DNA of 64,000 nt from Orthonyx spaldingii (GCA_013397795.1 VZTJ01000753.1:1383410-1447409), one strand, 5' to 3'. Counted from the stretch's first letter, positions 40,358 to 53,476 are shown. The notes: generated by a model not told the origin, from the letters alone. Made by a program: numbers and translations.

Positions 40358-40688
40358 GCTCTCTACAAGTCTCTGAAAGGAAGTTGTAGTCATGTGAGAG
40401 TTGGTTTCTTTTCCCAGACAGACAGTGACAGGACAAGAGGACATAACATCAAACTGTGCCTGGGGAGGTTCAGGAAGCCACCAGGAAGAATTTTTTCACT
40501 GAAAGGGTGGTCAGGCATTGGAACAGGCTGACCAGGGAGCCAGTGGAGTCACCATCCCTGGAAACATTCAAGAAATGAATGGATGTGGCACTTAATGCTA
40601 TGGTTTAATTGACAAGGTGGTGTTTGGTCGAAGATTGGATTCAATGATCTTGGAGGTCTTTTCCAGCTTTTATGATTCTATGATTCTA
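40358..40688 (+). mobile_element. CR1 LINE fragment, 3' end, forward orientation
   Basis: Recognisable CR1 text runs from about 'ctctacaagtctctgaaagg' through 'cagtgacaggacaagagg', 'tcactgaaagggtggtcagg', 'cattggaacaggctgacc', 'ggagtcaccatccctgg', 'gatgtggcactta' and 'gattcaatgatcttggagg' to the terminal octamer repeat 'tatgattctatgattcta'. It is about 330 bp and 5'-truncated, covering the end of the reverse-transcriptase frame and the 3' UTR, with stops in the remnant. It resembles the subfamily of the 3.4 kb copy but in the opposite orientation. No target-site duplication was established. Confidence 0.93.
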
Positions 40689-41309
40689 AGAAGGTGCAGG
40701 ACTGTGAGAATACCTCTGGAGAAGTAGAGGTGAGCCCACTACCTATAACAGTAAGAATCAACTTCTTGCAGGGCAGTTCTCCACCATTGTCCTTCCTTTC
40801 TTTTGTTCTCCTTACCTTGACTGCTTGAGCTTCCTCGTAGAATGACCTCATTGACTCACATTAGAATTGAGACACAGTGTGAGCCAACAAGCAGTTTGGG
40901 TGATCAGGGAGTTTGGAGTTGACATAAACATGACATTATAGCTTTACCTTCTGGGACCAAGGGAGCTATGACAGTCCTTGAGCAGGATATGACTGGTTGC
41001 ATTGTCTGTGAGAAAAGAGGGAAAGATTTTGCCTTGTCGACATGGCGCAGGAATCGGGCTTTTAAATAAACAGGGAACTTGTTAAGGTGCTCTTGCAAAA
41101 CTGCTTTACTATATACAAAGTGTCTTACAAGCTTCTGCTTGGATTTGGAATATTTTATAGACCTTTCTAAGTTCAGACGCACACACAGCAATCATGCACA
41201 GATAGCCTTTTAGAACAAACCAGAAGAGTTCTGTTTATTTTCTGCACCTCAAAGAGGGAATTTGCTATATAATACTTTAATCCTTTCAGCACCCTGGGAT
41301 GTAGACTGT

Positions 41310-41416
41310 GGGGTAAATTTTCAAAGCACAGAGCGTGGATTTAGCTGCCCGACTCTTATTGATGTTAATGGGAGTCACACGGCTAAATCCCTGCACAACA
41401 CTTTGACAATTTAGGG
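41310..41416. mobile_element. Palindromic MITE-like DNA transposon relic
   Basis: The element is one long imperfect inverted repeat. The left arm begins ggggtaaattttcaaag and the right arm ends ctttgacaatttaggg. Inside, ggatttagc pairs with ggctaaatcc, and gactcttatt pairs with aatgggagtc, leaving almost no loop. About 38 of 53 positions pair by eye. Small fold-back elements with TTTTCAAAG-type ends and a central 'aatgggagt' occur as ancient nonautonomous DNA transposons in sauropsid genomes. The exact family name is not claimed. It is old, judged by arm divergence, and noncoding. Confidence 0.7.
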
Positions 41417-44283
41417 TTGTATGTCTAAGAAAAGGACACTGGTTTGAGCTGATGAAACAGCTGGAAATGAAAACCCATCAGAACACATCATCCTGAAAGT
41501 TGTCTGGTGTGACAATAAGAAATTTAATTACTAGATAGACTTGTGTCCTAGTTCTTTGTGGTAACACTTTTTGGCAGAAACCTTCTTTTTCTAACATCTA
41601 TCTGGCTCACTGTGAGTCACTTGTTACTTTCTTTCAGGTATCTAAAAATTTTATTGCCCATAAATTTGGATATTTTTTATGAGGATGTCAATTATATATG
41701 TTTAAAAGAAAAAAAGTATCTTTCAGTTTTCTCTTAGGGAAATGGTTATTTAGTGTTTAATAGGTAAGCTCTGTGTGTGTAAGATAGTGTATTTAAAAGA
41801 AAGGTTTTAATGATACTTATACATCAGTTAGATCTATCATTTTTATTACTGAGTTAACTGGAATTACAGTTTGATAGAAACATGGATAATGCTAAAATTA
41901 GTAATCTAGTCATTAAAAGGCATTAATAACAGAATGCACATTACCATCTAGATTTTTTGCATGCTGTTATCTGTTGTGGAATGGGGACAGTGACGAATGC
42001 ATAATTTCATGCAAATTGTATTTTTATCATGAGTTTCTATGTAATGGTAAAATACTAAGAATGCTGACCTGGTAACCTTTATTTGGCAAACCAGTTGGTA
42101 TCTAGAAGATTTATGCTACTCAGTACAAATTCCAAATATAGAGCATTGAGCTGTGTGGGTCTCCTTCAGGGTAAAAACTGTTGGTTGACTCCTTCCCTTG
42201 CTTTCCTAGTCTGACCTCCCTGGAAAGATTTCCATTTCAAAGCAAGATGCCTGAAATGCTTGCAAGCATTGTCAATTTGAAAACATTTTTAAGCACCACT
42301 CTACCACAGTTTCCACAAGTCTTAATCTTGTAAAATGGAAATAGATACATGGATTTGTTAGAGGTCTTCATTTAAGATACATTCCTGAGTTCCCTATCAC
42401 CTCAGGAATTTGAAGTAAATTACTTCAAATACATAATTCAGAGGTATGGAGAAACCTACAGGAAATGTTTAGAATTATCTCAGTATTCTAATATGTATAT
42501 TTTGCTTTAATTAGTGATGACACAGCCTTGTTTTGAGGGACCTTTGCTTAGTTACATCCCTTCCCCCTCTCCTTCTGTTAGTAGTTCTAATTTTATTTGA
42601 ACTATAGACTGGGGGGGCGTTTTACGTATCTAACTCCTGGTTAGGTCTTCAAAATTAAAAATGGAGAAAATTCCTTGCTTTGATATCTGATTTAGCCCTT
42701 ATCCTGGAGGAATATGAATCAATATTTTTCAGTGAAGGAAAAGTACAGTATTCTGAACGACTACTTTTAAAAGCAAACATGTTTATCTTGGTATTATTTG
42801 GCAATAGTACTTTTTTTTCTCCCTTTCTCCACATATCAACTTAATGCAAACATCTTGTAACAGAATATTCGGGTTTTTTTATAAATTTTAAACTTTTTAA
42901 TAACTTGATCATTGGGTTATGTATTACTAGCACATTCTTGACATTGTTGACCTGTTCCAATATTGATTATTCTGTCATGAGTGGTAACACTTTTCATTCT
43001 GTTTTTAAAGACTTTTGTGTCCTTTTTAAATGAACATTTTTTTTTACTCAGAAAACAGAAGCAAGAAAATACCTGCAAGAAGTGTAAATATCATGCTCAT
43101 TTGCTTACTGGGACCTTTAAAAAGATCTCCAAATCTTGGTGCTGCCCCTTTAAAAAGTAAAGTTCCAATAAAAATCTATTAACTACTTTCAAATATAGCA
43201 ATCCTCCTGTCCAGCTGTGAAAAGTACTAGATGATACTTATTTGCCATTTGTGTTATTTACGGTCCATGACTTTTATGGTAACTGGTTCCTATTATTGGT
43301 TTCTATTAATGTAAAACATAAGTGAACATAAATGAGGCGTGAATCATTTCTTTTTATTAGCCCCACAGTCTTCACTCAGTGCTTGCAGTAACTCCAGCTG
43401 TGACTTGTTAGTGATAACCTATTTAAAGAAGGATATCTTTAAGAATAAAGGCTGTGATTAGGATTCTTTGTCTGTTCATAGTTTCAAAAGGTTTCACTAG
43501 TTCACTGCAAGATCAACAATGATGAAAATAAAAATTAATTAGTAATACTTCCAAGTCCAGGGTTGCCATTAAACTGTCCTGAGTGGCACATGGAACTAAT
43601 TATATTCCAGGTAAGTTCTTAAGTGTTGATACAAGAAGCAAGACATATGGAATATGTCACTTCAGCAGCACAGGAGGGGACTTCCTGCTGCCGTTTATCC
43701 GTGTTGTTAAATGGTAGATACTGGTACAATCAGTTATTAAACAATATACTCTTGAAAAGAAAGAGTGTATATATATGTGTATTTTTTAAGAATAATGAAG
43801 TCAATGTGAAATCAGACTTTTCAAAAATGGACTATATGCCTATGCTACTCAAGTTATGAGCTTGAATTCTATTAGAATTGTATCTAAAGTCATGCATTAA
43901 GTTCCCTTCCAGAAAGCTTTATAGTTTTGAAAAGAGCATGCTCTTTAAGGTTTCTTCTATACAAAGAAAAAGACTTAAGTTTCCTGCTTAATCAGAATTT
44001 AGATATAGTTAGTATCTGTTCTTTATTTCACCAATATTTTTTTCTAAGGAAAAACTAAGTTTTCCTATTCAGTTCTAACAATATATTTGTTGAAAATAGT
44101 AAGTTTATATTAGTAGTTAAATAAATTTAGAGTGCACTCTCTTTGAAGCATTACAATATGTTATCAACCTTTATGTTATTTGTAAGTCTCTATCAAAACA
44201 AACTGCTTTAATTGTTTTGGAAGAAGAGTCTCGCTACACTTCCCAAGTATTTTGTGTCATGTTTCATCAGTGATGTGCCATGA

Positions 44284-44432
44284 GGGAAAGGAAAGGAAAG
44301 GAAAGGAAAGGAAAGGAAAGGAAAGGAAAGGAAAGGAAAGGAAAGGAAAGGAAAGGAAAGGAAAGGAAAGGAAAGGAAAGGAAAGGAAAGGAAAGGAAAG
44401 AACTGAAAAGAAAAGAAAAGAAAAGAAAAGAA
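44284..44432 (+). repeat. AAAGG pentanucleotide microsatellite grading into AAAAG, left of gap
   Basis: From 44284 to about 44400 the sequence is an essentially perfect ggaaa pentamer array. It then passes through 'aactg' into aaaag units up to the unknown bases. The plus strand is pure purine over more than 100 bases. Long open frames in every phase on both strands here are artefacts of the repeat (Lys/Gly/Glu/Arg or Ser/Phe/Leu/Pro repeats), not genes. Confidence 0.97.
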
Positions 44433-44690
44433 NNNNNNNNNNNNNNNNNNNNNNNNNNNNNNNNNNNNNNNNNNNNNNNNNNNNNNNNNNNNNNNNNNNN
44501 NNNNNNNNNNNNNNNNNNNNNNNNNNNNNNNNNNNNNNNNNNNNNNNNNNNNNNNNNNNNNNNNNNNNNNNNNNNNNNNNNNNNNNNNNNNNNNNNNNNN
44601 NNNNNNNNNNNNNNNNNNNNNNNNNNNNNNNNNNNNNNNNNNNNNNNNNNNNNNNNNNNNNNNNNNNNNNNNNNNNNNNNNNNNNNNNNN
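44433..44690. other. Assembly gap (258 N) inside the microsatellite
   Basis: The stretch is 258 consecutive unknown bases. Both flanks are AAAGG-type repeat, so the gap is almost certainly more of the same array. Its true length may differ from 258. Confidence 0.98.
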
Positions 44691-44734
44691 AGGAAAGGAA
44701 AGGAAAGGAAAGGAAAGGAAAGGAAAGGAAAGGA
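44691..44734 (+). repeat. AAAGG microsatellite, right of gap
   Basis: About 44 bases of perfect aggaa pentamers follow the gap and end at 'ggactgcaacc'. The array stops 45 bases before the start of exon D, so the repeat is close to the branch point and acceptor region. Confidence 0.96.
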
Positions 44735-44779
44735 CTGCAACCCTAAAATAAAACCCTTGTATTATCCTGCTCCTTTCAG

Positions 44780-44931
44780 GGGCCTTTCCGCGATCCTGCT
44801 GAGGTGTTGTGGCAGCGCTACAGGCCTTTGGAACCAACCCTGCGAGTGGCAGAATCAATGAATTCACCACTGGCCAAGACCAGAGAGGGAACACGAAAGG
44901 AGGAATGGAGAAATCCCATACATGACAACGA
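44780..44931 (+). CDS. SPATA17: SPATA17 internal exon D: GPFRD / RYRPLEPTLRVAE block
   Basis: The exon has 50 codons plus two bases (ga) that form a Glu codon with the next exon. It reads GPFRDPAEVLWQRYRPLEP then TLRVAESMNSPLAKTREG, and ends KEEWRNPIHDN. GPFRD and RYRPLEPTLRVAE are the most conserved SPATA17 strings in the window. The part after VAE (SMNSPLAKTREGT) is less familiar and may be lineage-specific. The acceptor tcctgctcctttcag is strong; the donor ga|gtaagt is a near-perfect match to consensus. The exon sits 45 bases downstream of a long polypurine microsatellite, an unusual setting for a 3' splice site. It has no known enzymatic motif. Confidence 0.95.
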
Positions 44932-47900
44932 GTAAGTTCTTCGGTTTTTCTTATATTGTTATGAGAGTGTTTTCTTTATTCCATTGCTTTCAGAAACCTT
45001 TCATGCCTAACAAAATGAAATGTCAAACATGACAGCTTACCAGAAAACATTTTATGTATATACTTCTAAATTCTGTGTCCTTAGATTATAAGCTGCTCAG
45101 GACAGAGACCCTATCTTGTAATTGTGTGACATGTGCCATCCACATCTCTGAATCTATAGAAGAACTTGTAATAATAATAATATGTGATGCAACAGATGGC
45201 TTTAATGGGAAATAAGAAAACAAATGCAAATTCTGTCTTGCCACATGCACCTTGCCAAGTTAAAAATACTCTTTCAGTCTTCATATTCTGGGAGCTTACT
45301 GGTTATGGGAGGAAAAAATGGTGTTGCATGCGAATGAGACTTGTTTTCTCTCCCAGAAGAGCTCACTTGGAAAGGGAGGGAGCATATGTTGCACATTAGA
45401 ACATGACATAAAAGCTGGAATCATCTTTGAAGCAGTTTGACTTCCTAAGCCATAGCATCTGTAATAGTGTCAGACTGGCCAGTTATTTTCCATGAAATCT
45501 CAAATACAGGCATAATCCATCCCAAAAAATGAAGGCTTCTGTCCCAAAAGATTTAAGGCTACTGCCAAAATATTTCCTTTTTTTTTTTTTTATCACCATG
45601 GACTGTTAAACACTGTTTCGTCCAATCATAATAAAAACCTGCTAAGACACTGGCTTCTCTGTCTTTGTAGTTAACTAGGAAAAGAATTATGTTTTGTCAA
45701 CTTTTTCCTTGAATTCACTGCTCTTGGAAATCCTTTGGCCCTTCAATAACAGAATCTAGGACAGACTGGGAATCACTTTTCCTTATGAGTGGCCTGTGAT
45801 CCACTGGTTCACTGGCACATTATGTTTTCCTAGCTTTGGTCTGTTTCATGCTTTTTTATCAGCTCCATATTGCTATGTGGCAGCTTCAGGACTGGGACTT
45901 AAGAGTGCCAAAATCAGTTGTGTTTATGTGGTTTATCTTTTATGTTTTTATTGTTGGACCATTTCCCCCAATTTAATATTAATAGTGTTTTTGAATGAAA
46001 ATTGTTTTCAAAAATGGTTTTGAAATTAAAAAAAATTAATTAGACTACTTTTTCACTTTTGGACAATGTTTTCAGTGTTTTTGTTTTTTTTTTTTAATTT
46101 AATGACAGGTAACACTTTTTATTCCTTTCATACTGAAAACATAACCAAGTTCAATTACAAGTACAAATGTCCCTTTTCTATTCCTCTCTGTATTCTTTTA
46201 TGTATTGGTGTGAGGAAGAAGCAGCTTAACTTTCATATCTCAGCTTAAATTTGTGCTTTTTTCTTTTTATTTTTATATCTAACTTCTACTGGTGAAATTT
46301 AAAGGAACCCCTATCACTAGGAAGTAATTAATATTCTACCTCTCATTTAAAGTGTTTTGCTCACTGAATTAGTTGTGGTTCATGCATTCCAGCTATGGAT
46401 AGATGATGTCCTTCATTTATAGGCATGACTACATTGCCCAGTCTTTATTTGATGAAGTTTATCCCAGACGTCACTGTGTCAACAGTTTCAGAAGGTCAGA
46501 CCTTGTAATAAATATTTCACTGACTCTTCAGTGAGGGAATTGTGAATATTTGGTCTTGTACAGTTTAAATTTGGAGCCTCTAACTTTGGTAGATATTATT
46601 TGATATGGGGTCTTTATTTACCTTATGGATAAGGAAGCATTTAGTGCCATCCTTAATGCACAGAAGCAATGTCCTAACAGTCAATGATTCTCAGCTTCAC
46701 GCACACTAAATGCAGAGTGTATTATACATTTTCAGGCTGTGATCATTCCATTTGTGCTTCTTATTCAACCAACCATGCAAGGGTCACATCTGTAACCTTG
46801 AAAAGGTGATGACAGAGCTGCAGGTCATCACCAGGACTAATGCTCACTAGTAATGCTGCAGCTGCTGTGTGGGATGTTGGTCTCCAGGGAGGAGCCAGCA
46901 AAGGGTTACTCAGATTCTACAGTAGTTTTTTCTCAGCAGTGTCTATTATGGATTGAAAAATTTCTGTTTCGTACTATGTAATTGTGTACTTTGGGACTTT
47001 ATTTCTTCCTGGGAGTGCTTCCTATGCTGATTATTCTTCTGTTTTAGAAAACAAAGAGAGAATGAACAGCAGAAGTATGTGGCATTTGTTGAGAAAGCTT
47101 GTGTTTGCATGAAATGACAGACTGAATCCTTGATATGTGTATTTCCAGAGTGACTATTGTGTGGTGTCTCTTAAGACAGAAAGCTTGTTGGCATGTACCT
47201 GAAATTTTCAACAACATTCAGAATTCCCACACACCTCTAATTATCAGGGTCCTTGAAAGTGGTTGTTTACAGGATGATAGGATGAGTGTTGCAAGCTCTG
47301 AGGAAGTTCTTGCTTTTGATAAAATGAAGAAAAACATTTGGAAAAGCTGTGAGACAGTTTGAGGCAGGCAGAAGCAGAACAAATGCAACCAAAAGAGAAC
47401 ACTGTCTTTACTTAAAACAACTGCTGGAATTTCCTTTTCTGTAATGAAAGAGCAACTGGGTAACCCAGCTTAATAAGAATGATTCCTTTTTCTCATGTAA
47501 TTGAAGCTGTTACTGCCTTATTGTGCTATTTTTCATACAAATGAAAGTGATTTCCCCCTCTACTTGGATGGGAATGACAATTGCATTCCTTTGGGATGCC
47601 CACTTAATATAGTGTCTAGTTTGAGACACCAACTGCTGGATCGAGCAGATTTAGACGAAGCATAAAAAGTTCTTTCCTCAGTTGCGTGCAGCTGCATGCT
47701 GGCCTAATTTTCCAGAGAACAAAAATGTAAATTATTTTCATTAACTTTGATGAAATCTGTCTCGCATAATATGCCTCATACTTCAAAGTATACTATTAAA
47801 CATCCTTATGAAGTCAACAAACCTCAGAATGAGATGCAGTGTGGTGATAGCAATAGCATAAGGTTTAGGTTTCCTGATTTATTGTAGTCTTCTGGTGTGA

Positions 47901-50900
47901 CATCAGAAACACCATCTCAGCTTCTGGCTATGTCTGTGCCCAGTGCTGTGCTGGAGATGTACAACCTGCTCCTGGTCACACTGGTTCACTCGTGTGCAGC
48001 AGTGTTTGCACACTCTGCCTCTCACGTGCTGTGTGAATACTGCAGCACCCAGCTCCTCATGGGCTTATTCTCAGCAAGCCTGGGCTTTTCTTTGCAAGCA
48101 ACTGAGGTTCCACTGTGCTACCCTGTGCTGGGCATGATAGGTACACTTGCAGAGAAATTAGTGACCTAAATAAGCTCTGTACTTGGAGAGCATTGGTGTT
48201 ATGAGCTGCCTAGTATTAATGGTAAGAAAACTTAAAATGCAAGTGACTTTAAGATTTAGGATTTAAAAAATATTTTAATTTCTACAGTTATAAAATCTTT
48301 TACTGTATTTCTGACATATCTGCAGTGAAAATGGCTACTACATTTTATGTCATACAAATGCAACACATCTGAAAACTTTTTTCAAATTATACTTAGTTTG
48401 TCATATGCTTTGCAACTTCAGCAATTTGCATATTTTCTGGACTGTTATTGTATTATGATAAACAGGGATTATCATATATTTTCAGATAATGTTTTCTTAA
48501 CAATTCAACTTCTATTTGTAACTCTTCCATTTATTTTAATTACTAGCACAGTGTGCAACATTTATTAATCAGCAGAGTCTTTTTAAGTTAAAATACTAAA
48601 TTAGCTAACCCCATTAACACAGAATACTCCAAACAAGCAGTAATAGGAGAGGTAGTTACTGTGCAAATCGTATTATACATGCGGGTGCTCTAGGGCACAG
48701 TTAAGCATGATTACCCTCTTTTGATCCAGTATTCCTCTGCTTCTTCCAGCTAATTTCCACTGGAAATTTACAAAGTAGCGCCTTCATTTTTCCATCTTAA
48801 TTTTTCTAATGAAGTTCTGGTACTTTATAACACTGGGGATACAGATAATAAGTCTGTGTATAATTAAGAGTTCCGGAATTTGCTGCAGAAGAGATCTCTT
48901 TCACTTCCTACAAGAACTAGGCTGTGCTTTTATTTGCCACTTTACATTATTGCAGACAGGGGTTAAATAAAAATGGCCAGAGGACTTTTAGATTTACTGA
49001 TGTTACAATCAAAGTGATTGATATTTTTTCAATAAACTGTGTATTTAGTATATTACCAGAAACAATATTTGTACTAATGCACCCAAGTAGGTTTCTCATG
49101 GCAAAAATAGTGCACTGAAGATAATGGGACTAGATATGTTAAGTAAAATATTCCATCTTTATTCTTGTATCTAACACTTTGATTTTAATATACATGCATT
49201 ATAAACTAAATAATGTCTGCTGCAGTTATTTTGCCATGGAAAACCATTATGTTTCCTTCTTTTTTCCCCAAGTGAAAAATAGACACTGTTGGATTTGATG
49301 AAAAAATTGCTTCAGGTATAATCCAAATTTGAAATCTTAAAAATAATGTCATGTTTTATTAAAGAAAAAAAAAAAAAAAGAAGATAAAATATTCACAGAT
49401 TCGCATGGCTTGTTTGGAGCTAATTGTTCATGGATTTCCTCAAAGTGAGATAAAATTGTCTTATTTGAATTAAATCAAGACAACAAGGAATTGAATTACT
49501 ACTGCATAAAAACACTTCAGATAAAAATTTAACAATGTCATAGAGTTAATATTTTGCTAGCATTTTTTTTCTGCTAAATTACAAAAATGTACAGCACATA
49601 CAGATATGAAAGTTTGAAAAACCACATAAAAAGTACATGGGGTTTTATATTTCTTACTGTGCCCTGGCAGTGCAGCATGTATGGCAGTCCAGCAGTAGAT
49701 CTGGCAGTCCTTTCTCAGAAGCCTGGGTATGTTTTGAAGCATTTCTGGGATCAGGATTACCTGTTTGCTCTGCTAGACTGCTGGGATTTTGCCTCTTGGG
49801 CAGATTCAAAGAACATGCTGAAGGACCGATCTGGGTTTTTTTGTCATTTAAATTTCAAGAAAAAGTCATTGCCTCTGTCCTGTGTCCTATTGGTAGGTAC
49901 TGTATAGCATTGGGACACTGCTGTCCAGTGGTCAGTGATGGACCTGACAACTTCTCCTGCCTGTTTGTGCTGCTGTGCTCCTCTCACACTGCCATAGACA
50001 CCAGAAACCAGTTCCTGCTGCTGCTTCTGTCATCTCTGTCAAACCAATTGGAAAGCCTTCAGCATCTAAAAGGCCTCTTCCCTCTCCTGTCAAAATAATG
50101 AGAGAGATTGCAACAAAAGAGAGAGAATAGAGGGAAGAAATGGTCAGTGAGGAATGCAGGAACAAAAATCGTGAAGGAGGGGTGTAAACATGAGAGGGGG
50201 GAAAGGATTAGAAAGATGAAATTAATAGTAGAGGGAAGGTCCAAGACAGGATGAGAGGAGAGATAAAGCAATTTTTATTTTTGTTAACAACAAATATCTA
50301 GGGTGTCTTTGAAATTTAAATACACACCCCTAGCAGCTGTCAGGTCCTGGTTTGGCTACTAAGCAAAGGCTTCTAGGTCTTTTGATGCTAATTAGGTTCA
50401 AATAGCAGGGTCCTGGCAGCAGTGCAGCTGGCCTTCATCACCAGTGACACAGCCAGCCTTGGTCCTGGTCCTTCTCAGGTTAGGTGTGAGTAATACTGCC
50501 ATTTGTAGATTCCCGTTTTTGGTTCCAACCCTTTTCCCATTTTGAATGTATTCTTTGGCATATCTCTCATTCAGGCTGATATTAAATAATTTTTCATTTT
50601 TCAATATATTTCTTTAGGGCAGGTTCAGCTTCCATTAAACCATCATCTTTTGGGAAGTCTCAACTTATGCTGACTTTGTCTTATAGCACAATAAAACATC
50701 AATACAGAATTTAATTCTTCTTTGATTGATACTTCTGTCCCTGTCATGTTTACCGAAAACCTTAAGAATTCCTGAATTCACACTTAAATTGCAAGGAAAA
50801 GCTGGAACTTAGATGTAGGAATAATGAATGAATGTTTTGAAATCTAAACTATTGAAATCTAAACTTGTGCAGTTGATAATGGTATCGTACCATTGTCTGA

Positions 50901-53476
50901 ATTTAATTTTCTTCTTTCATCACTATCTTCTGTCACTTTTAGAGCACATACTGTCATTAATTTTGGGAAAAGCTGCGTCAGGTGTATACAAAGAGCTATG
51001 GAACATAATACCATTACTGAAGTGTTTTGCAGTGCTATTACTTCTTACTATTACTATTGGTTGGGGGGGTATAATGACTTTTGTATTACTCCCATTAATT
51101 TGGTTGCCCTACTTAACATGAAAAATTGTTGTAATTCTTTTAATTACTTATTCACATAATGAAAATTCTCGCTTACTTTAAATAGGCACTGAATTTACAA
51201 GCATATGATCCTTCCTTGTAGTTAGAGCATCATCACTATAAGGATCTGCCCCCTGACTCTGACAGCAGAACTGTAAATGGAAAAAAAAGCTTCTACTTGA
51301 TACCATTATACCCTATTATATTTTTGTTCTTTCATTTAAATTTTAGTATTTTTCGTTGTTCAGTGCTCTTCCTCAAAACTTCATAGTTGATATAAGTTTT
51401 TTTACTCAGCCATAGACATACATTCCAAGATGTATGGCACATATTCCAGCTAATGATCTTAGAGGAGATATACAGCAGAATGCAGCTCACTTTTGTGCTA
51501 AACTACATGTAGAACATACTGCTAGTCATGTCTCAAAGTGTTAATTTTGAGGGTTTTTTTTGGAATCATAGTAGAATGCACATTACTCTGGGTATTTGTT
51601 TGCTAAAGAGACAAAGGTTAACTGATCCACAGTAAAATCAAAACTCTAAGTAGAAAATTTTATAGGGAAAACTATAATAATTTACTTCTACTTTCCTCAA
51701 GATTTTTTTATCATTTTGTGTATAAATTTTACGGACATGGTATTCATATTAAATTATTAATTCTGTGGCTCTTCTAAATTCTGTACATATATAGGCAAAT
51801 CCCTAAACTGCAAGCCTTGTCTTCTCAGCTATCCAATCCCCTGAGAAAGCCAATTTTCCTTCATGTCTGAACAAAAGAAAAATGTACTATTAAAATGCAA
51901 TTCAGAAGTGATAAAAACTGCAAGTGGAGCAGCCGGCTCACAGCACCTTCAATGTATTCTCTGGGACACTGGGGCCACATTAATTTTTGTGTGTGTGTGA
52001 TGTCCATCCCATGTGCAAATTAGCATTACAAGTACCCTAATCTGTCTTGTGTGAGGGCGTCCTTTCCCATGGGTATACACATGCTACTGTAGCTTTTTAT
52101 TTTTTAAAAGTCTGCTAACTCAGGGTTTTTCTTTCACTAACTTTACGTGATGTTTGTGGCATGTGATAGAAGAAGTTGATATAGCTGGAAAGATTCTAAA
52201 ACGATTTCTTTTTATGTGGTGGAAAGAAGGAAAAATAATTTAAGAAAACAGTGCTGATAAATTGGTTAATCAAAATAAATAATTTTCTGCATCTGTATCA
52301 GCTGAGAGACAAAGAACCCTCATCTTTATCAAAATCTTGTTTGCCTAACTCTTATAGGGATTCTGAATTCTGAACAGCTTTCAGCTAGGAAAGGGTTCTA
52401 ATTAACTACACTTGTTGTCATGGCAGTTAAAAGTGATGTTTTAGACTTCTGTAGTATATATTTCTAATTTTACTGATTAATATTTTTCCTGTGCTTCTAG
52501 AATAAAGAAAGCATGTTGATTTTTCCAGAATACCAGCAATGATAAGCTTAATTCCCAGTGTTTTACTTGATAGTAAAATGTATTTGTTTGCTCTCATGAC
52601 TCTCTTGCCAACTGAAATAGATGGAACTGAGACATATTTGTAGAGTGTCTTGCACATCTCTTACATAGAAGATGTTTTTCACCATCCTCTGTACAGTTTG
52701 CTGTGGAACCTACCCAGAAAAGCTGTGGTTGTCCAGGACAGTTAGGGACATCCATCTGAAAACTCCTTCCAGGAGCTTCACTGCTTGCTGGCACCATGTA
52801 AGCAGCAAGTCCATCATCATTATGACTGAAAATGAAAGAATCTGGCTCAAAAGGATTGCTAATTAGGACATAATTATAACTTAGGAGTAAAGTACACAGT
52901 CTGTGAATTCTGAAGAAACCTTTTCAGTGTTTTGTGGTTTAGCAATACGTGCAAGCTTCTGTTCTGTTAAATAAGGATAGGGTTTATTTAGCTGTGGTTA
53001 TCAGATACCAAAGGATGCCTGCCTCCATAGGTGATCTCCCTCCTCATGCATGGGGAGTGCCTCCACTGACAGCTGGCACAGGCTGCACTGCCTGCTAAGA
53101 GCTGAGGTATCAACACGTACATCCCAGCAAAGGGAACCCTCATCGTCCTGCACATCCCACCAGTTGTTAGGGCAGATACAGACAAAGTAATAATCTACTA
53201 ATGCAAGTGAACCAAGTTAGATCCTTGTGCACAAAGTCTTCATTTTATCCTGTTGACACTCAGTATCTCTTTGCTCCAAATTTAATCTGAAAGAAGCTGC
53301 AGGAGAAATTGCAGTAATCCTCTCACAGTACTAAGGGGGAACATTAAGAAGGTAGTGAAAAATAGCAGGAACATGTGTCCATGTCATCTCCTGCAGCGTT
53401 GATATCCATTATTTACATCAATCCTGTGGCATCTAGAGAAGAGGATAACTGATTTTAAAATATTCTTGAATTTCAG
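44932..53476 (+). other. SPATA17 intron D-E (about 8.5 kb)
   Basis: The intron runs from gtaagt to ttcttgaatttcag. It contains a run of 15 A at 49365-49379 and no CR1, LTR or RNA gene that I recognise. Somewhat GC-richer patches at 47.9-48.2 kb and 49.6-50.1 kb give open frames up to about 150 residues (for example 49637-50098, plus strand). These are rich in Leu, Ser and Cys, overlap one another in different frames and show no family features, so they are probably chance. Confidence 0.8.

Larger units (their letters stand above)
39205..44779 (+). other. SPATA17 intron C-D (about 5.6 kb, contains assembly gap)
   Basis: The intron starts gtaaca and ends tcctgctcctttcag. It contains a CR1 fragment (40358-40688), a 107-bp MITE-like palindrome (41310-41416), and a long AAAGG/AAAAG polypurine tract interrupted by 258 unknown bases. 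A candidate branch point (ccctaaaat, near 44742-44750) lies between the polypurine tract and the acceptor. Other open frames here (for example 40025-40297 and 43623-43859) have no recognisable product. Confidence 0.8.

Noticed and set aside
44208..44894. Long open frames (157-228 residues) on both strands across the gap region
   Set aside because: They are translations of the AAAGG repeat and of unknown bases; any pentamer array without stops opens all frames. Only 44780-44931 on the plus strand is real coding sequence.
47897..48169. A 90-residue hydrophobic open frame
   Set aside because: It lies inside a well-defined SPATA17 intron, has another open frame within it, and shows no signal or domain pattern strong enough to call a gene.
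49587..50098. Overlapping 106- and 153-residue frames in intron D-E
   Set aside because: Two different frames are open over the same bases, composition is Leu/Ser/Cys-rich and no family is recognisable. Probably chance.
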